Source: Lentisphaera profundi
GTDB taxonomy: Bacteria > Verrucomicrobiota > Lentisphaeria > Lentisphaerales > Lentisphaeraceae
Direction of reading: 5' to 3'
Assembly: GCF_028728065.1 (NCBI RefSeq)
Contig: NZ_CP117811.1
Span: 744,001 to 808,000 of the forward strand
DNA: 64,000 bases
Below, piece by piece: positions 43,392 to 52,850 of this stretch (positions are counted from its first letter, which is position 1; each line of letters starts with the position of its first letter). The notes beneath the pieces are model-generated. The model saw only the letters and a program-made list of their open reading frames with translations. It did no database searches and was not told the DNA's origin. The position numbers and the translations under genes were made by a program.

Positions 43392-44630
43392 AATATTGTT
43401 AATTTGATTCTCTAATTTATTAAACCAGTTGTATGCCTCGGGAAAGAATTTTTCATTACGTCTTTTTAGCTCGTCGTAAGAGTTGAGGATTTCGGGGTAT
43501 ATAAGAGGGCTTTTATATTTTTCTTTGACAATGCTTTTGAACCATTGGTGACGTTTCATTTCTAGTTCACGACTCTCTTGTATCTGCTTTTTTAAGTGTA
43601 AGATTTTTTTCTTGTATCCGCTTTTTTTACCTCGACTAAAATCGATTAGAACCTTTTGGATATCGAGTAAGTAGGGTCTTGTGTAGAAAGGGCTTTTATT
43701 GATGGTTTTAGAAAAATTATTAATGATAGTAGTTAGGTATTGAGTGTTGATGGTAGAGTTTTTGTAAGTGGCAAGGTCTTCAAGAGGGAGCTGAACTAAT
43801 TCAAATTGTCCTAGTTTATTCTTTCGAGATATAGTGAGGTTTGATAGTTTATCTAATTTGCTTAAGATTAATCCACTATGAATAGGATATAAATGATTAA
43901 AAATCATTTTATTAATTTGTTCTTGGAGCCAAAGTTCAAAGGTGATATTTTTTTGTTTTGCTAAAATATGAAGTGCATTGAGCAGGTAGGCATTGTCGTA
44001 TGTATTTTTATTTATTTTAGAAAATACATCGTGTTTTAATTTTTTGTTTTTGAAGACTATGCGGCTCAGGATTTTTGATTTTTCTAAATAAACTGATTTT
44101 ATCAAGTAGGGAGCATTTTTTAGTAAGTCTAGATGCTTAATGAAATCTAGTTTAAAATCGCCTTCATTTAAGTTGTTGTATCGAGTGAAAAAATACCGTT
44201 TTTGTAAATGGGTAAAGTCATTTTTAGTATGTAAGGCATTATATACTATGGATGCATTAATCCAATTGGGGACCGTGTCGCTATCAAAGTGTGCTCTTAG
44301 CAAGCCTTTATTGATTAAAAAAATCAAACTTATGTCATCTAATTTTTTTACTTGTTGTTGGTTTAAATATATATGACTGTGTGTAGAATCTTTATTGAGG
44401 ACAGTTTCGTAGAGGAAAAAACGAGTGATACTATCATTGTTTTTTTTTCCGATTGATGCACTAATATTTTTTGCACATAAATCGAGGATTTTTATGAAAT
44501 TACGCGAATCAATATTGTCTTTCTCTGCATAAAAAGAAAAACCTGCATTAGAATCTAATCTAAACAGGTTTTTCTCATTGTCAGCTCCGTATAAATAAAC
44601 GGAAAGGACTAGTAGAAGAAACTTCTTCAT
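43386..44630 (-). CDS. Exported protein of unknown function
   Basis: Not recognised. 414 residues with a short signal peptide (MKKFLLLVLSVYLYGADN). The rest is rich in Lys, Asn and Leu, without cysteine-rich or repeat features. A central FLINKGLLRAHF...PNWINASIVYNAL stretch is faintly reminiscent of peptidase-MA-like surface proteins, but no HExxH is present. Its 3' end overlaps trkA by six bases. Strongly AT-rich codon use. No neighbour on the same strand suggests a role. Confidence 0.7.
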   Translation of the reverse strand: MKKFLLLVLSVYLYGADNEKNLFRLDSNAGFSFYAEKDNIDSRNFIKILDLCAKNISASIGKKNNDSITRFFLYETVLNKDSTHSHIYLNQQQVKKLDDISLIFLINKGLLRAHFDSDTVPNWINASIVYNALHTKNDFTHLQKRYFFTRYNNLNEGDFKLDFIKHLDLLKNAPYLIKSVYLEKSKILSRIVFKNKKLKHDVFSKINKNTYDNAYLLNALHILAKQKNITFELWLQEQINKMIFNHLYPIHSGLILSKLDKLSNLTISRKNKLGQFELVQLPLEDLATYKNSTINTQYLTTIINNFSKTINKSPFYTRPYLLDIQKVLIDFSRGKKSGYKKKILHLKKQIQESRELEMKRHQWFKSIVKEKYKSPLIYPEILNSYDELKRRNEKFFPEAYNWFNKLENQINNIL

Positions 44631-44650
44631 TAAATAAAAGTTCTGAACAA

Positions 44651-44850
44651 TTATTTACGATTGGTTTCTATGTAAAGACCAATTGAATCTTTTCCTTCTT
44701 GTGTGGAAGTCCAATCACTAAAACCTTGATCTGTGAGGTCTGTAATTAGAATTGTCCAGCTAGCTTCATTCCAGTCTGGATTTTTTTTCAACCAAGTATT
44801 AAGTTCTTTTTTTGGAAAGCGAACTTTTCCTTTGATTTTTTTAGTGCCAT
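44651..44850 (-). CDS. Small conserved-looking protein requiring a frameshift at an A7 run
   Basis: ATG at 44850 (AAGGA ten bases upstream) opens MALKK, then the zero frame dies 15 codons later. Switching to the -1 frame inside the run of seven A (44836-44842) gives IKGKVRFPKKELNTWLKKNP and continues with DWNEASWTILITDLTDQGF to a TAA at 44651, about 66 residues. The second frame has no start codon of its own after its upstream TAA. The zero-frame phase is A_AAA_AAA, a classic slippery heptamer. The product is basic at the N terminus and acidic/aromatic later; family unknown. Confidence 0.55.
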
Positions 44851-44894
44851 TTTTGTTATGTCCTTAGTTGTGTTTGTCGTGAAATTTTTGGAGA

Positions 44895-45107
44895 TTACTC
44901 TTCAGGGATATCATCGCTTTCAATGATGACAGCAGTGTCTCTAAAGATAGGTTGGTAAAGTGTAACGATGGGGTTTCCGGCTTCTTGGTGTGCCCAAGGA
45001 TTGCCATATAATTCCCAGCCATCATTAAGACATTCAGTTACTAGAGTATCGAAAGCTTCGCCTTCAACGTTAAATACTACTTTATAGTCTTTTACTGTTA
45101 CGCGCAT
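44895..45107 (-). CDS. Small DUF1737-like protein
   Basis: 70 residues from the ATG at 45107 (MRVTVKDYKVVFNVEGEAF), with GGGAG eight bases upstream; an ATG 11 codons earlier is less likely. YKVVFNVEG...LVTECLNDGWELYGNPW resembles the DUF1737 pattern of a strand, a helix and a 'GWE-YG-P' turn. Function unknown. The C terminus is acidic. It precedes the frameshifted small gene on the same strand by about 45 bases and may be co-transcribed. Confidence 0.7.
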   Translation of the reverse strand: MRVTVKDYKVVFNVEGEAFDTLVTECLNDGWELYGNPWAHQEAGNPIVTLYQPIFRDTAVIIESDDIPEE

Positions 45108-45255
45108 CTGTAATCTCCCATTTTTAAGATTGTCGTACAATTTATAATTTCTTGTTAGCTATTCAAAACAAAGCAGGATCTTTTTGTGTAATAAGTCTAG
45201 ATTTTTTCATGCTTTCATTTATACTTTATTAAATAACGATTAAGTAATAGTTTAT

Positions 45256-46203
45256 ATGCTGAATTTTTTAAAAAACATATTCAAACAAAAACCAAAAGAA
45301 GAGCTTCTTCTTGGTGACTTATGTAGTTTTTGTGAGAGTCCTTTACCTGTAGAAAGTAAATTTAATATATTTAAATGTAAATCCTGCAATACTTTGAACT
45401 TCAAAGAGTTCAATATTGGTGAAATTCGCTTAGAAGAATTCATTTCGTATGGAGGTTCAGGAGCCGTTTTTAGATCAGGTGACAAAGCTATTAAATTAGT
45501 TGATAAAAGGAATGCTGTTGCCTTAGCTGAGTTAGAAAATGAGTATCAAGTTTTTGTCGCTCTTAAAGAAGTAAGTGATCACCTATTAACTCTAGAAGCC
45601 TTTTTTGAGAATGATGAATATGCAGGCTTAGTAACACCTTATGAAGAGGGTGGTGACTTAGCTGATTTTATTGAGTCGAATGGGGTTATGGATTTTCGAA
45701 AAGGCTTAGAGTTAATCCTCCAAGTAACTGACGCCGTCCAATGTCTTTATAAAAATGGTTTTTTATATCCAGATATAAAACCCCAAAATATATTGATTTC
45801 AAAAGAAGGGCGAATTCGTGTCTGTGATTATGGGCATGTATCTAGTTTAAGCGAAGTGAAAGGTATAGAAGAGGACGTGTCTGGCACAGCAGGTTTTATT
45901 TCTCCTGAGAGGTTGACTGGAGAAAAGGAGGATTGTAGAAGTTCGATGTATAGTATAGGTCTACTCATTCATTATATTTTCACAGGTCGTAAACTATATA
46001 GTGGAGAAGATGGTCAAGAGACAGCAGAAAAGCATGTTAATAATAATGCGGCATCCTTGATGAATAGTGAACTTAAACACTTACCGAGAAACTTCGTTAA
46101 ACTCGTCGAACGATTAACTAATAAAAATCGGGACTTACGCTTAAGTTCATTCCCTGAGTTTAAGGGAATGATTCGCAAACAATTAACGTCTATTCCTGGT
46201 TAA
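45256..46203 (+). CDS. Zinc-ribbon Ser/Thr protein kinase with altered catalytic loop
   Basis: 315 residues. An N-terminal zinc ribbon (C23, C26, C41, C44) precedes a kinase domain from about 58: glycine loop SYGGSGAVFRSG, lysine in AIKLV (K80), catalytic loop YPDIKPQNIL (171-180) and a metal motif CDYG in place of DFG (D191). SPERL follows (216-220). The usual HRD is YPD: the Asp and following Lys and Asn are kept, so activity is plausible, but loss of the Arg implies no activation-loop phosphorylation control. No membrane helix. Targets unknown. Confidence 0.85.
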   Translation: MLNFLKNIFKQKPKEELLLGDLCSFCESPLPVESKFNIFKCKSCNTLNFKEFNIGEIRLEEFISYGGSGAVFRSGDKAIKLVDKRNAVALAELENEYQVFVALKEVSDHLLTLEAFFENDEYAGLVTPYEEGGDLADFIESNGVMDFRKGLELILQVTDAVQCLYKNGFLYPDIKPQNILISKEGRIRVCDYGHVSSLSEVKGIEEDVSGTAGFISPERLTGEKEDCRSSMYSIGLLIHYIFTGRKLYSGEDGQETAEKHVNNNAASLMNSELKHLPRNFVKLVERLTNKNRDLRLSSFPEFKGMIRKQLTSIPG

Positions 46204-46616
46204 TTAGGCCAAGGTAGTCCCTTTCCTGTCTCGATTAAGGTTTTTAGTTGTGATATGGAGCCTGGCCAATGGTTTTTACTGACATCTATAACGGGATCAT
46301 TATCTTTGATATCGTCAATGATGATACTCAAAGAAGACATTTTTCCCAAGGGATAAAAAATAATTTTGACCACGACTGTTGAGTTGGTTTCCGCGTAGTT
46401 TAATTCAATCTCGATCAGCTTATTCACATTTATTTTTTTGAATTTAGCATTCAAAATATGGATTTCCGACGTGCCTAAAGAAAAGCCTTTGCCTTCTTGG
46501 AAGTCAAAGGAGTTCAAAGGAGCGATTTGGAATTGAGCGAAGAGTTGTTGCTTGGCAAAGTATGGCCAGATCTGTTCTACTTCGGCTGCTATAAAACTTA
46601 TATATTCATATTGCAT
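46200..46616 (-). CDS. SRPBCC/AHSA1-like domain protein
   Basis: 138 residues from the ATG at 46616 (MQYEYISFIAAEVEQIWPYF), preceded by AGGA; an ATG 27 codons upstream (46697) is possible but adds a lysine-rich segment that does not fit the fold. The IAAEVEQIWPYFAKQQLFAQF start and the final HWPGSISQLKTLIETG helix are the two most recognisable parts of START/AHSA1-like ligand-binding folds. Ligand unknown. It converges with the kinase gene (four-base overlap) and is divergent from the antiporter. Confidence 0.6.
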   Translation of the reverse strand: MQYEYISFIAAEVEQIWPYFAKQQLFAQFQIAPLNSFDFQEGKGFSLGTSEIHILNAKFKKINVNKLIEIELNYAETNSTVVVKIIFYPLGKMSSLSIIIDDIKDNDPVIDVSKNHWPGSISQLKTLIETGKGLPWPN

Positions 46617-46731
46617 AAAATGATTTATCCTAGTTTTTTTATAACTTGTCTCATAATCATACTTTGGCAAGATACATTTCTTGATTTTTGCCATCAAAGT
46701 ATTAGCCTTAATGACTGTGAATTGATAGGGA

Positions 46732-48579
46732 ATGAAAAATTTGAATAATGATCCGCACTTAGTTGAAATAACTAGTCAAATATTAATTGTTGGAGTCTTA
46801 ATATTTTTGGCCTATGTAGGAGGCCGTATTACTAGGCGTCTCGGCTTAGGTGAGATAGTAGGGCAAATTTTGGGCGGCTTTATAGGTGGCCCCGTACTAA
46901 TGTCTTACTCACATAAAGTTGCGGAGCAGTATCCACATGTAGATGAACTTTTGAAGTGGAGTTTTCCTTTAAAAGAAGTGCATAGCTTTGCCATTAGTAG
47001 TTTTATCTTTTTTATGCCAATTTATTTAGGCGTGATTTTATTTTCGATCACAGATGAAACACATGTTGATCGAGTGAAGGAAAATTGGAAGTTTTCAGGT
47101 TTCAACTTCTTTTTACAGTCGACCTTAGCCTTTGGCCTTGTCTCAGGTGCCTTATACTTTTTGACAGACTTGGGTTGGCCAATCAGTTGTATTGCAGGGT
47201 GTTTAGCTGTGGGGACATCACCATGCGCGGCTTTTATCTCTATTTCAAGACGACAGGTTGAGGGGAAGTTCAAAACAGTGTGGTCTCAAACTATGGTGCT
47301 GGAGGCTGTGGCAGAGGTTTTTATAGTTTTTCTAATGGTTAACTATTTTGTCGATGGGGGTGAAGCGTGGGATTTACGTTTTATTGGTAGATCCTTTGTC
47401 ATTATTACAGTTATTAGTATTGTTGGATTTTGGTTGATTCGTACGGCAGCAAGTAACTCTTTTAGTGCGGATGAAATTAAAGGAGTAGTTAATGATAGTA
47501 AATTGAAGAATTTATTATCTTCGGATACAATTCCTACTGTAAATATCGTACTTGTTATTTGGTCAGTGATCGCCATGATCGTGGGGATATCATTAGGTTT
47601 AAAAGTGCCTTTTATGTTACCGGTTATTTTGGCAGGAGTGATTACTGCTAATGTACATAATCAATACATTTTTGACTCTTTGAGGATTCAAGACATAATG
47701 AGTTTCTTTCATTTGATCTTTTTTACTATGCTCGGGGTTCATTTAGATTTAGCGGCCTTATGGAATAAAGAAACCTTAACGATAGTAGTTATTTATTTTG
47801 TGATGCGCCTAATAGGTAAATTAGGTGGAGGCTATATAACATGCTCAATTTTTGCTATGCGGCCAGAAACTAAAAAGTACTTGCCGTTATTATTTATCCC
47901 TAATATGGGGGCTACGGGAATTGCGTTTGTTGTTCTTCATCAACACGGCAATAACCCTTTACTAGATACTTTTATTAGCAGTCTTGTGCCAGCCTTTATT
48001 ATATCGGAATTATTAGGAGCACCGCTCATTAATTGGAGTGTAAAAAAGTGGAAACAAATTTTAATTAATGATAAACAGAGTCATTCCCAGTTTGAAAATG
48101 TTAATAAATCTGAGCAAATAGAAAAAATTCCACTAGAGAGTTTATTTCATGATAGAGTATTGCTCAATGTGGAGTTAAGGAATAAAGAAGATGCCGTAAA
48201 AATGCTTTGTTCTGAATTAATGAAAAAGGGCGACATTACCGACTTACAAGCTACGATTTCTTTGGTGTTAGAAAGGGAAAAATTGAGTACAACTGGGATC
48301 GGAGATGAGCTGGCTATTCCTCACTGTCGCTCAGCAGATGTGGAATACCCTATGGCAGTTTTTGCTTATGTAAGAGAAGGAGAAAGTATAGATTGGGATA
48401 GTATTGATGGTGCAGGCGTACGTTTCATAATTCTTTTAGTGAGTCCACTCAACGAACCTCAAATGCATATCGAAGCCATGAAAACAATTACAAAAAGTCT
48501 GATGAAGCCAGGTTTTATCGATGGTCTACACACGGCAGCTAAAAGGAAAAGTACGAAAGAATGGTTAAAAAATCAGTAA
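46732..48579 (+). CDS. Cation:proton antiporter fused to a PTS EIIA-type domain
   Basis: Inner-membrane CPA2-like antiporter with about 12 hydrophobic helices (residues about 10-450). It is followed by a PTS EIIA type 2 (fructose/nitrogen) domain (about 470-610) with the phospho-accepting His531 in TGIGDELAIPHCRS. Fusion or pairing of such antiporters with EIIA-like domains is known in several phyla and suggests control of ion exchange by phosphorylation state. The start has no strong ribosome site. The stop overlaps the ATG of the next gene by one base. Confidence 0.88.
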   Translation: MKNLNNDPHLVEITSQILIVGVLIFLAYVGGRITRRLGLGEIVGQILGGFIGGPVLMSYSHKVAEQYPHVDELLKWSFPLKEVHSFAISSFIFFMPIYLGVILFSITDETHVDRVKENWKFSGFNFFLQSTLAFGLVSGALYFLTDLGWPISCIAGCLAVGTSPCAAFISISRRQVEGKFKTVWSQTMVLEAVAEVFIVFLMVNYFVDGGEAWDLRFIGRSFVIITVISIVGFWLIRTAASNSFSADEIKGVVNDSKLKNLLSSDTIPTVNIVLVIWSVIAMIVGISLGLKVPFMLPVILAGVITANVHNQYIFDSLRIQDIMSFFHLIFFTMLGVHLDLAALWNKETLTIVVIYFVMRLIGKLGGGYITCSIFAMRPETKKYLPLLFIPNMGATGIAFVVLHQHGNNPLLDTFISSLVPAFIISELLGAPLINWSVKKWKQILINDKQSHSQFENVNKSEQIEKIPLESLFHDRVLLNVELRNKEDAVKMLCSELMKKGDITDLQATISLVLEREKLSTTGIGDELAIPHCRSADVEYPMAVFAYVREGESIDWDSIDGAGVRFIILLVSPLNEPQMHIEAMKTITKSLMKPGFIDGLHTAAKRKSTKEWLKNQ

Positions 48580-49190
48580 TGAAAAATATTTTCAGTCTCC
48601 TGATTATTACTTTTTTCGTGTCTTGTGCATCGGAAGATCGTAGTCATTATAAGCGGCTACAGACTTTAGAAAATGATATAGTTAATATTGTTCCTATCTT
48701 ACAGGATAATTCGGCTATACTAACAGATGCTAAAGGACAAAGGACCGCAATTTTAATCCCAGGAGGTTTATTGTTGACGTCTTCATTGAACAGTGACAAA
48801 AGTGGGGAGTTGATGTCTTTAGATTTTCCGCATTCCTCACAACTCCAAGTAGTTATTGTAGGTTTAAATAAGCACTTGATGGTTGTTCGTTTAGTGTCGA
48901 ATCTAAATCATCCAAATTCCAAAGGCATAGGTTTTTCCACGACAGAAGAACTTTCTGGCACAGGTTTATTTATTTCTTTTTCAGATACTAATGCACCTTA
49001 CCCGGCTATTCGACTTGTGAGAGATTTAAGTGATCCCTTAAATTCATTTACCTTTGATGAATTAGATGATGGTGGTGCGTTCGTAAATATGAAAGGTGAG
49101 TTGTGCGGTATCTATTCCCATTCAGATAAAACCTTTATTGGCCCGAAAGATTTTAGACGCATGTGGCTCAGTATTTTAGAGTCAAATTAA
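48579..49190 (+). CDS. Putative lipoprotein, possibly a degenerate trypsin-like fold
   Basis: 203 residues from the ATG at 48579, which overlaps the antiporter stop (TAATG). The leader MKNIFSLLIITFFVSCASED has a weak lipobox ending at Cys16. The body has ILIPGGLLLTSS near the beginning and DDGGAFVNMKGELCGIYSH near the end. The latter is laid out like the GDSGGP...G-x-x-x-GI of trypsin-like proteases, but the nucleophile Ser is missing. An inactive protease-like periplasmic partner of the antiporter is an inference; an unrelated lipoprotein is equally possible. Confidence 0.65.
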   Translation: MKNIFSLLIITFFVSCASEDRSHYKRLQTLENDIVNIVPILQDNSAILTDAKGQRTAILIPGGLLLTSSLNSDKSGELMSLDFPHSSQLQVVIVGLNKHLMVVRLVSNLNHPNSKGIGFSTTEELSGTGLFISFSDTNAPYPAIRLVRDLSDPLNSFTFDELDDGGAFVNMKGELCGIYSHSDKTFIGPKDFRRMWLSILESN

Positions 49191-49336
49191 AGATCACAGC
49201 GAGATAAAAAAGTGTTCTATATTTTTAAGGAATTTATTATCCTTAAAAGTTAAATCAGTGGGCTCTAGAGTTTGGAATTTTTACTTTAAGTGATAAATAA
49301 GCCATTATATAAAAATTAGATAAAGAATTAGATCCA

Positions 49337-50947
49337 ATGAAACAAACAAAACATCTTTTTGTCACTGGTGGAGTTGTCTCATCCTTAGGAAAAGGGATTA
49401 CAGCTGCATCTATTGCTCTGTTGCTAAAGCGTCGCGGTTACTCGGTCAAAATGCAAAAGCTCGACCCTTATTTAAACGTTGATCCAGGGACAATGTCTCC
49501 CTATCAGCATGGTGAAGTCTATGTTACCGAAGATGGTGCAGAAACGGATTTGGATTTAGGCCATTATGAAAGATACTCTGGGACGCCTTGCTGTGAGCAT
49601 TCAAATTACACTGCAGGTAAAATATATCAGACGGTTCTAGAGCGTGAAAGACGTGGAGAATATCTGGGTCGTACAGTTCAAGTTATTCCACATATCACAA
49701 ATGAAATCACACGTGCTATCTCCGCAATGGATACAGAGGATGTTGATATTGTGATTACCGAAATCGGTGGAACGGTTGGAGATATTGAATCCCTCCCATT
49801 TATGGAAGCGATTCGTCAGTATAGGCATAAAATTGGTGTTAAGAATGGTTTATTCATTCACTTAACTTTAGTTCCTTATATCGCGGCAGCCGGAGAGCTT
49901 AAAACAAAGCCTTCGCAGCAGTCTGTAAGTAAATTAAGAGAAATTGGAATTATGCCTGATTTCTTAGTTTGTCGCTCAGAGCGCCCTTTAGATCCTGACC
50001 ACATTGATAAGCTTTCTTTATTTTGTAACGTTGAAAGAGATAAAGTTATTCAAGAAGTAGATGTGGCACATACAATCTATGAAGTGCCATTAGAGCTCAT
50101 TGATCAAGATGTAGATGTTAAAATCCTTCAATCGCTTGATTTAAAAGTTAATGATTTAAAGATCGACGACTGGCGCAAAATGGTTGAAACCTATATTTCA
50201 CCAGAGAATGGAATACTTGAATTGGCAGTGGTAGGCAAATATGTCTCTCTTGCAGATGCTTACAAGAGTATAAATGAAGCGCTTATTCATGCGGGTATTG
50301 CTCATTCTACAAAAGTTAAACTTCGTCATATAGAAGCCGAAAAAATCAATCAAGATAATGTAGCAGAATTACTTGCGGGTGTATCTGGCCTAATGGTACC
50401 AGGTGGTTTTGGCCATCGCGGCGTCCAAGGTAAAATAGATTCTATTAATTACGCTCGTACAAATAATTTACCATTTTTTGGAATTTGTTTAGGAATGCAG
50501 TTATCAGTTGTTGAAACTGCACGCCATGTAGCAGGTTTAACAGGAGCCAACTCCAGTGAATTTGATGAAAGTTCTCCAGCTCCAGTAATTGACCTTATGC
50601 TTGAACAACAATCTGTCACAGAGATGGGTGGTACTATGAGACTTGGTTCATATCCTTGCGTATTAAAAGAAGGTACAAAGGCACATGCAGCTTATAATAC
50701 GAGTCGTATAGATGAGCGTCATAGGCATCGTTATGAATTCAATAATAAATTTAAAGAAGAGCTAGAAGCGGCAGGTCTAATTGTTTCAGGGACTTCACCT
50801 GATGGCAGTTTAGTCGAAATTGTGGAGCGTAGTGATCACCCATGGTTTGTGGCTTGTCAGTTCCACCCTGAGTTTAAATCTACACCATTAGATGCTCATC
50901 CTTTATTTAGTGGTTTTGTTAAAGCTTCTCTAGATTATAGAAAGTAA
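49337..50947 (+). CDS. pyrG: CTP synthase
   Basis: Amidates UTP to CTP with glutamine and ATP. The 536-residue length is normal. The N-terminal synthetase has [18 protein letters not shown] (about 8-25), [20 protein letters not shown] and [12 protein letters not shown]. The C-terminal class I glutaminase has PGGFGHRG (about 356-363), FGICLGMQ with nucleophile C384, and CQFHPEF (about 515-521). It is single, with a good terminator downstream. Confidence 0.97.
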   Translation: MKQTKHLFVTGGVVSSLGKGITAASIALLLKRRGYSVKMQKLDPYLNVDPGTMSPYQHGEVYVTEDGAETDLDLGHYERYSGTPCCEHSNYTAGKIYQTVLERERRGEYLGRTVQVIPHITNEITRAISAMDTEDVDIVITEIGGTVGDIESLPFMEAIRQYRHKIGVKNGLFIHLTLVPYIAAAGELKTKPSQQSVSKLREIGIMPDFLVCRSERPLDPDHIDKLSLFCNVERDKVIQEVDVAHTIYEVPLELIDQDVDVKILQSLDLKVNDLKIDDWRKMVETYISPENGILELAVVGKYVSLADAYKSINEALIHAGIAHSTKVKLRHIEAEKINQDNVAELLAGVSGLMVPGGFGHRGVQGKIDSINYARTNNLPFFGICLGMQLSVVETARHVAGLTGANSSEFDESSPAPVIDLMLEQQSVTEMGGTMRLGSYPCVLKEGTKAHAAYNTSRIDERHRHRYEFNNKFKEELEAAGLIVSGTSPDGSLVEIVERSDHPWFVACQFHPEFKSTPLDAHPLFSGFVKASLDYRK

Positions 50948-50969
50948 ATAACGCTTCAGTGATTGATTG

Positions 50970-50998
50970 GCCGGGAATTATTTCCTGGCTTTTTTTTT
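50970..50998 (+). terminator. Rho-independent terminator of pyrG
   Basis: GCCGGGAA (50970-50977) and TTCCTGGC (50982-50989) with one mismatch, followed by nine T. Confidence 0.9.
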
Positions 50999-51065
50999 GC
51001 TAAAATCACCCAAGTATTTGATTTATACAGAGTGATAATAATATATTAAATTAAACGAGAAAATT

Positions 51066-52850
51066 ATGAAAATCATATTTTTATTGATGGCCTACTCATA
51101 TTTGAGTGTTTGTGCCTTCGCAGATAAAGCATTATTTGATGCTTATGAAGAGTTTACACAAGTTAAAGCAGAAGATTTCACGCGAAAAATTAGCTATGAT
51201 TTTAAGCCGCATAAAGGAGATTCTATTTCGGGTGACTTAAGCTACTTAAGTAAGGGAGAAAATCGTTTTTCATTAAGTTTCACTTTGGGATTAATGAAAA
51301 TTATCCTCACGAGAGATGATAATAGGATTCAGTTCTATATTCCGCATAATAAAACCTTGTTTACGAGTTCTGCGGGTGAAAAATCTTTTTCCTTAAATGC
51401 CATTATGTCAAGTTTAGAAATGATGGATAGTAAAATGGCAATGGATATTAAATCTCTTCTTTCACTGCGAGATTTGACCGAAAATTATAAGCTTATCATC
51501 AGTGATAATTCATCTATATATTATATATATGCCAGTGGTAGATTGCTAGCGGAAATTAGCCTAGCAAAAGAAAGACTGGATAAGGCTAAATTATTTTTTA
51601 AAACGGGAGTTATGAATTTAAGTTTCTCGAGTTCTAAAACAAGTTATTTAATCTATAGAAATTCACGAGCTAAAAAAATCAAAAAGCTTGGTCAGGATGA
51701 TATGAGCCGTAGTTTGACTCGGGCTCTGGCGCGTTATATACAAATTCGTTACCATGAATTACTAGCTAAAAAGAAAGAGGATATTTATAAAGTTGGGAAA
51801 TACGGCAACTTGAGATCTTATCAGGGCCTTAATCTAGTTTACTTAAAAGGCTCTGCGTACGAAATTGGTTGGCAACATGGACAATTCCTTGCTAAAGAAA
51901 GCCGAAAAGTTGTGGATAGTACATTGTACTTGATGGGTATGGTATACACCATTAAAACAGGCGATTGGTTTATGAATAAAATACGAGAAGCACAGAGATC
52001 TTTAGATCAACATACGCCCCCAGAATATATAGAAGAGTTGCGTGGTTTAGCAGATGGCTCGGGGATTGCTTATGAGGAATTGCATTTAGCGAATTATTTT
52101 CCAGCCTTGTTTCATTGCTCAGGCTTTACAGTTAAAGATGATAAAACTCTTGATGGGGTTTTATATCATGGTCGTGTATTAGATTATATGTGTCGTATTG
52201 GCCTTCAGTATGAAAATGCAGTTTTTTCAGTTGAGAAGACAGGTAAAATCCCGTTTGTTAATGTTGGCTTTGCGGGTTTTATTGGTTCCGTTAGTGGGAT
52301 GAATCAAAGTAAGATTTCCTTGGGTGAAATGGGAGGCGCCGGTGAAGGGCTTTGGGATGGTGTACCTATGCCAATTCTCATGCGTATGGCATTAGAGGAA
52401 GGTAAGGATTTGAATCAAGTAAAAGCAATATTTAAAGATAATCGACGTACCTGTGAATATTACTATATCTTTGCAGATGGTAAAGATAGGTCGTCAACAG
52501 CGGTTTATGCGACACCAGAATCTATTGAGTTTCTTGATCCAGGGATGAAGCACGAAAAGCTGCCTCATGAAGTCCCCAAATGTCTAATGATTGCATCAGG
52601 TTCGAGGTATGAATCTCTACATAATAAAGTGAAGGTGACATCACAAATTGATGAGGAAAAAGCGATAGATTTAATGAATGCGCCTACGGCGAGTATAAAG
52701 AATAATTTACATTCAGTTCTTTTTGTTCCCGAAAAACTCAAGTTATGGATTTCTTATGCAGGTATCTACACAGGGGCATACGACGAAGTATTTATTGATC
52801 TTAAACTGAGCGATCTTCTAGATCCAGAATTCTATGAACTTGCGGAGTAG
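51066..52850 (+). CDS. Exported C45/acyltransferase-like N-terminal nucleophile hydrolase with an extra N-terminal domain
   Basis: 594 residues with a signal peptide (about 1-19). Residues about 20-215 form a beta-rich domain (GDLSYLSKGENRFSLSF...IQFYIPHNKTLF) that looks LolA-like. The C-terminal part is a C45 peptidase/isopenicillin N acyltransferase-like domain: LKGSAYEIGWQHGQFLAKES (about 262-281), LRGLADGSGI (about 328-337) and FHCSGFTV with C351 as likely nucleophile exposed by self-cleavage. The natural substrate is unknown; amide or acyl hydrolysis at the cell surface is expected. It overlaps the next gene by 17 bases. Confidence 0.82.
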   Translation: MKIIFLLMAYSYLSVCAFADKALFDAYEEFTQVKAEDFTRKISYDFKPHKGDSISGDLSYLSKGENRFSLSFTLGLMKIILTRDDNRIQFYIPHNKTLFTSSAGEKSFSLNAIMSSLEMMDSKMAMDIKSLLSLRDLTENYKLIISDNSSIYYIYASGRLLAEISLAKERLDKAKLFFKTGVMNLSFSSSKTSYLIYRNSRAKKIKKLGQDDMSRSLTRALARYIQIRYHELLAKKKEDIYKVGKYGNLRSYQGLNLVYLKGSAYEIGWQHGQFLAKESRKVVDSTLYLMGMVYTIKTGDWFMNKIREAQRSLDQHTPPEYIEELRGLADGSGIAYEELHLANYFPALFHCSGFTVKDDKTLDGVLYHGRVLDYMCRIGLQYENAVFSVEKTGKIPFVNVGFAGFIGSVSGMNQSKISLGEMGGAGEGLWDGVPMPILMRMALEEGKDLNQVKAIFKDNRRTCEYYYIFADGKDRSSTAVYATPESIEFLDPGMKHEKLPHEVPKCLMIASGSRYESLHNKVKVTSQIDEEKAIDLMNAPTASIKNNLHSVLFVPEKLKLWISYAGIYTGAYDEVFIDLKLSDLLDPEFYELAE

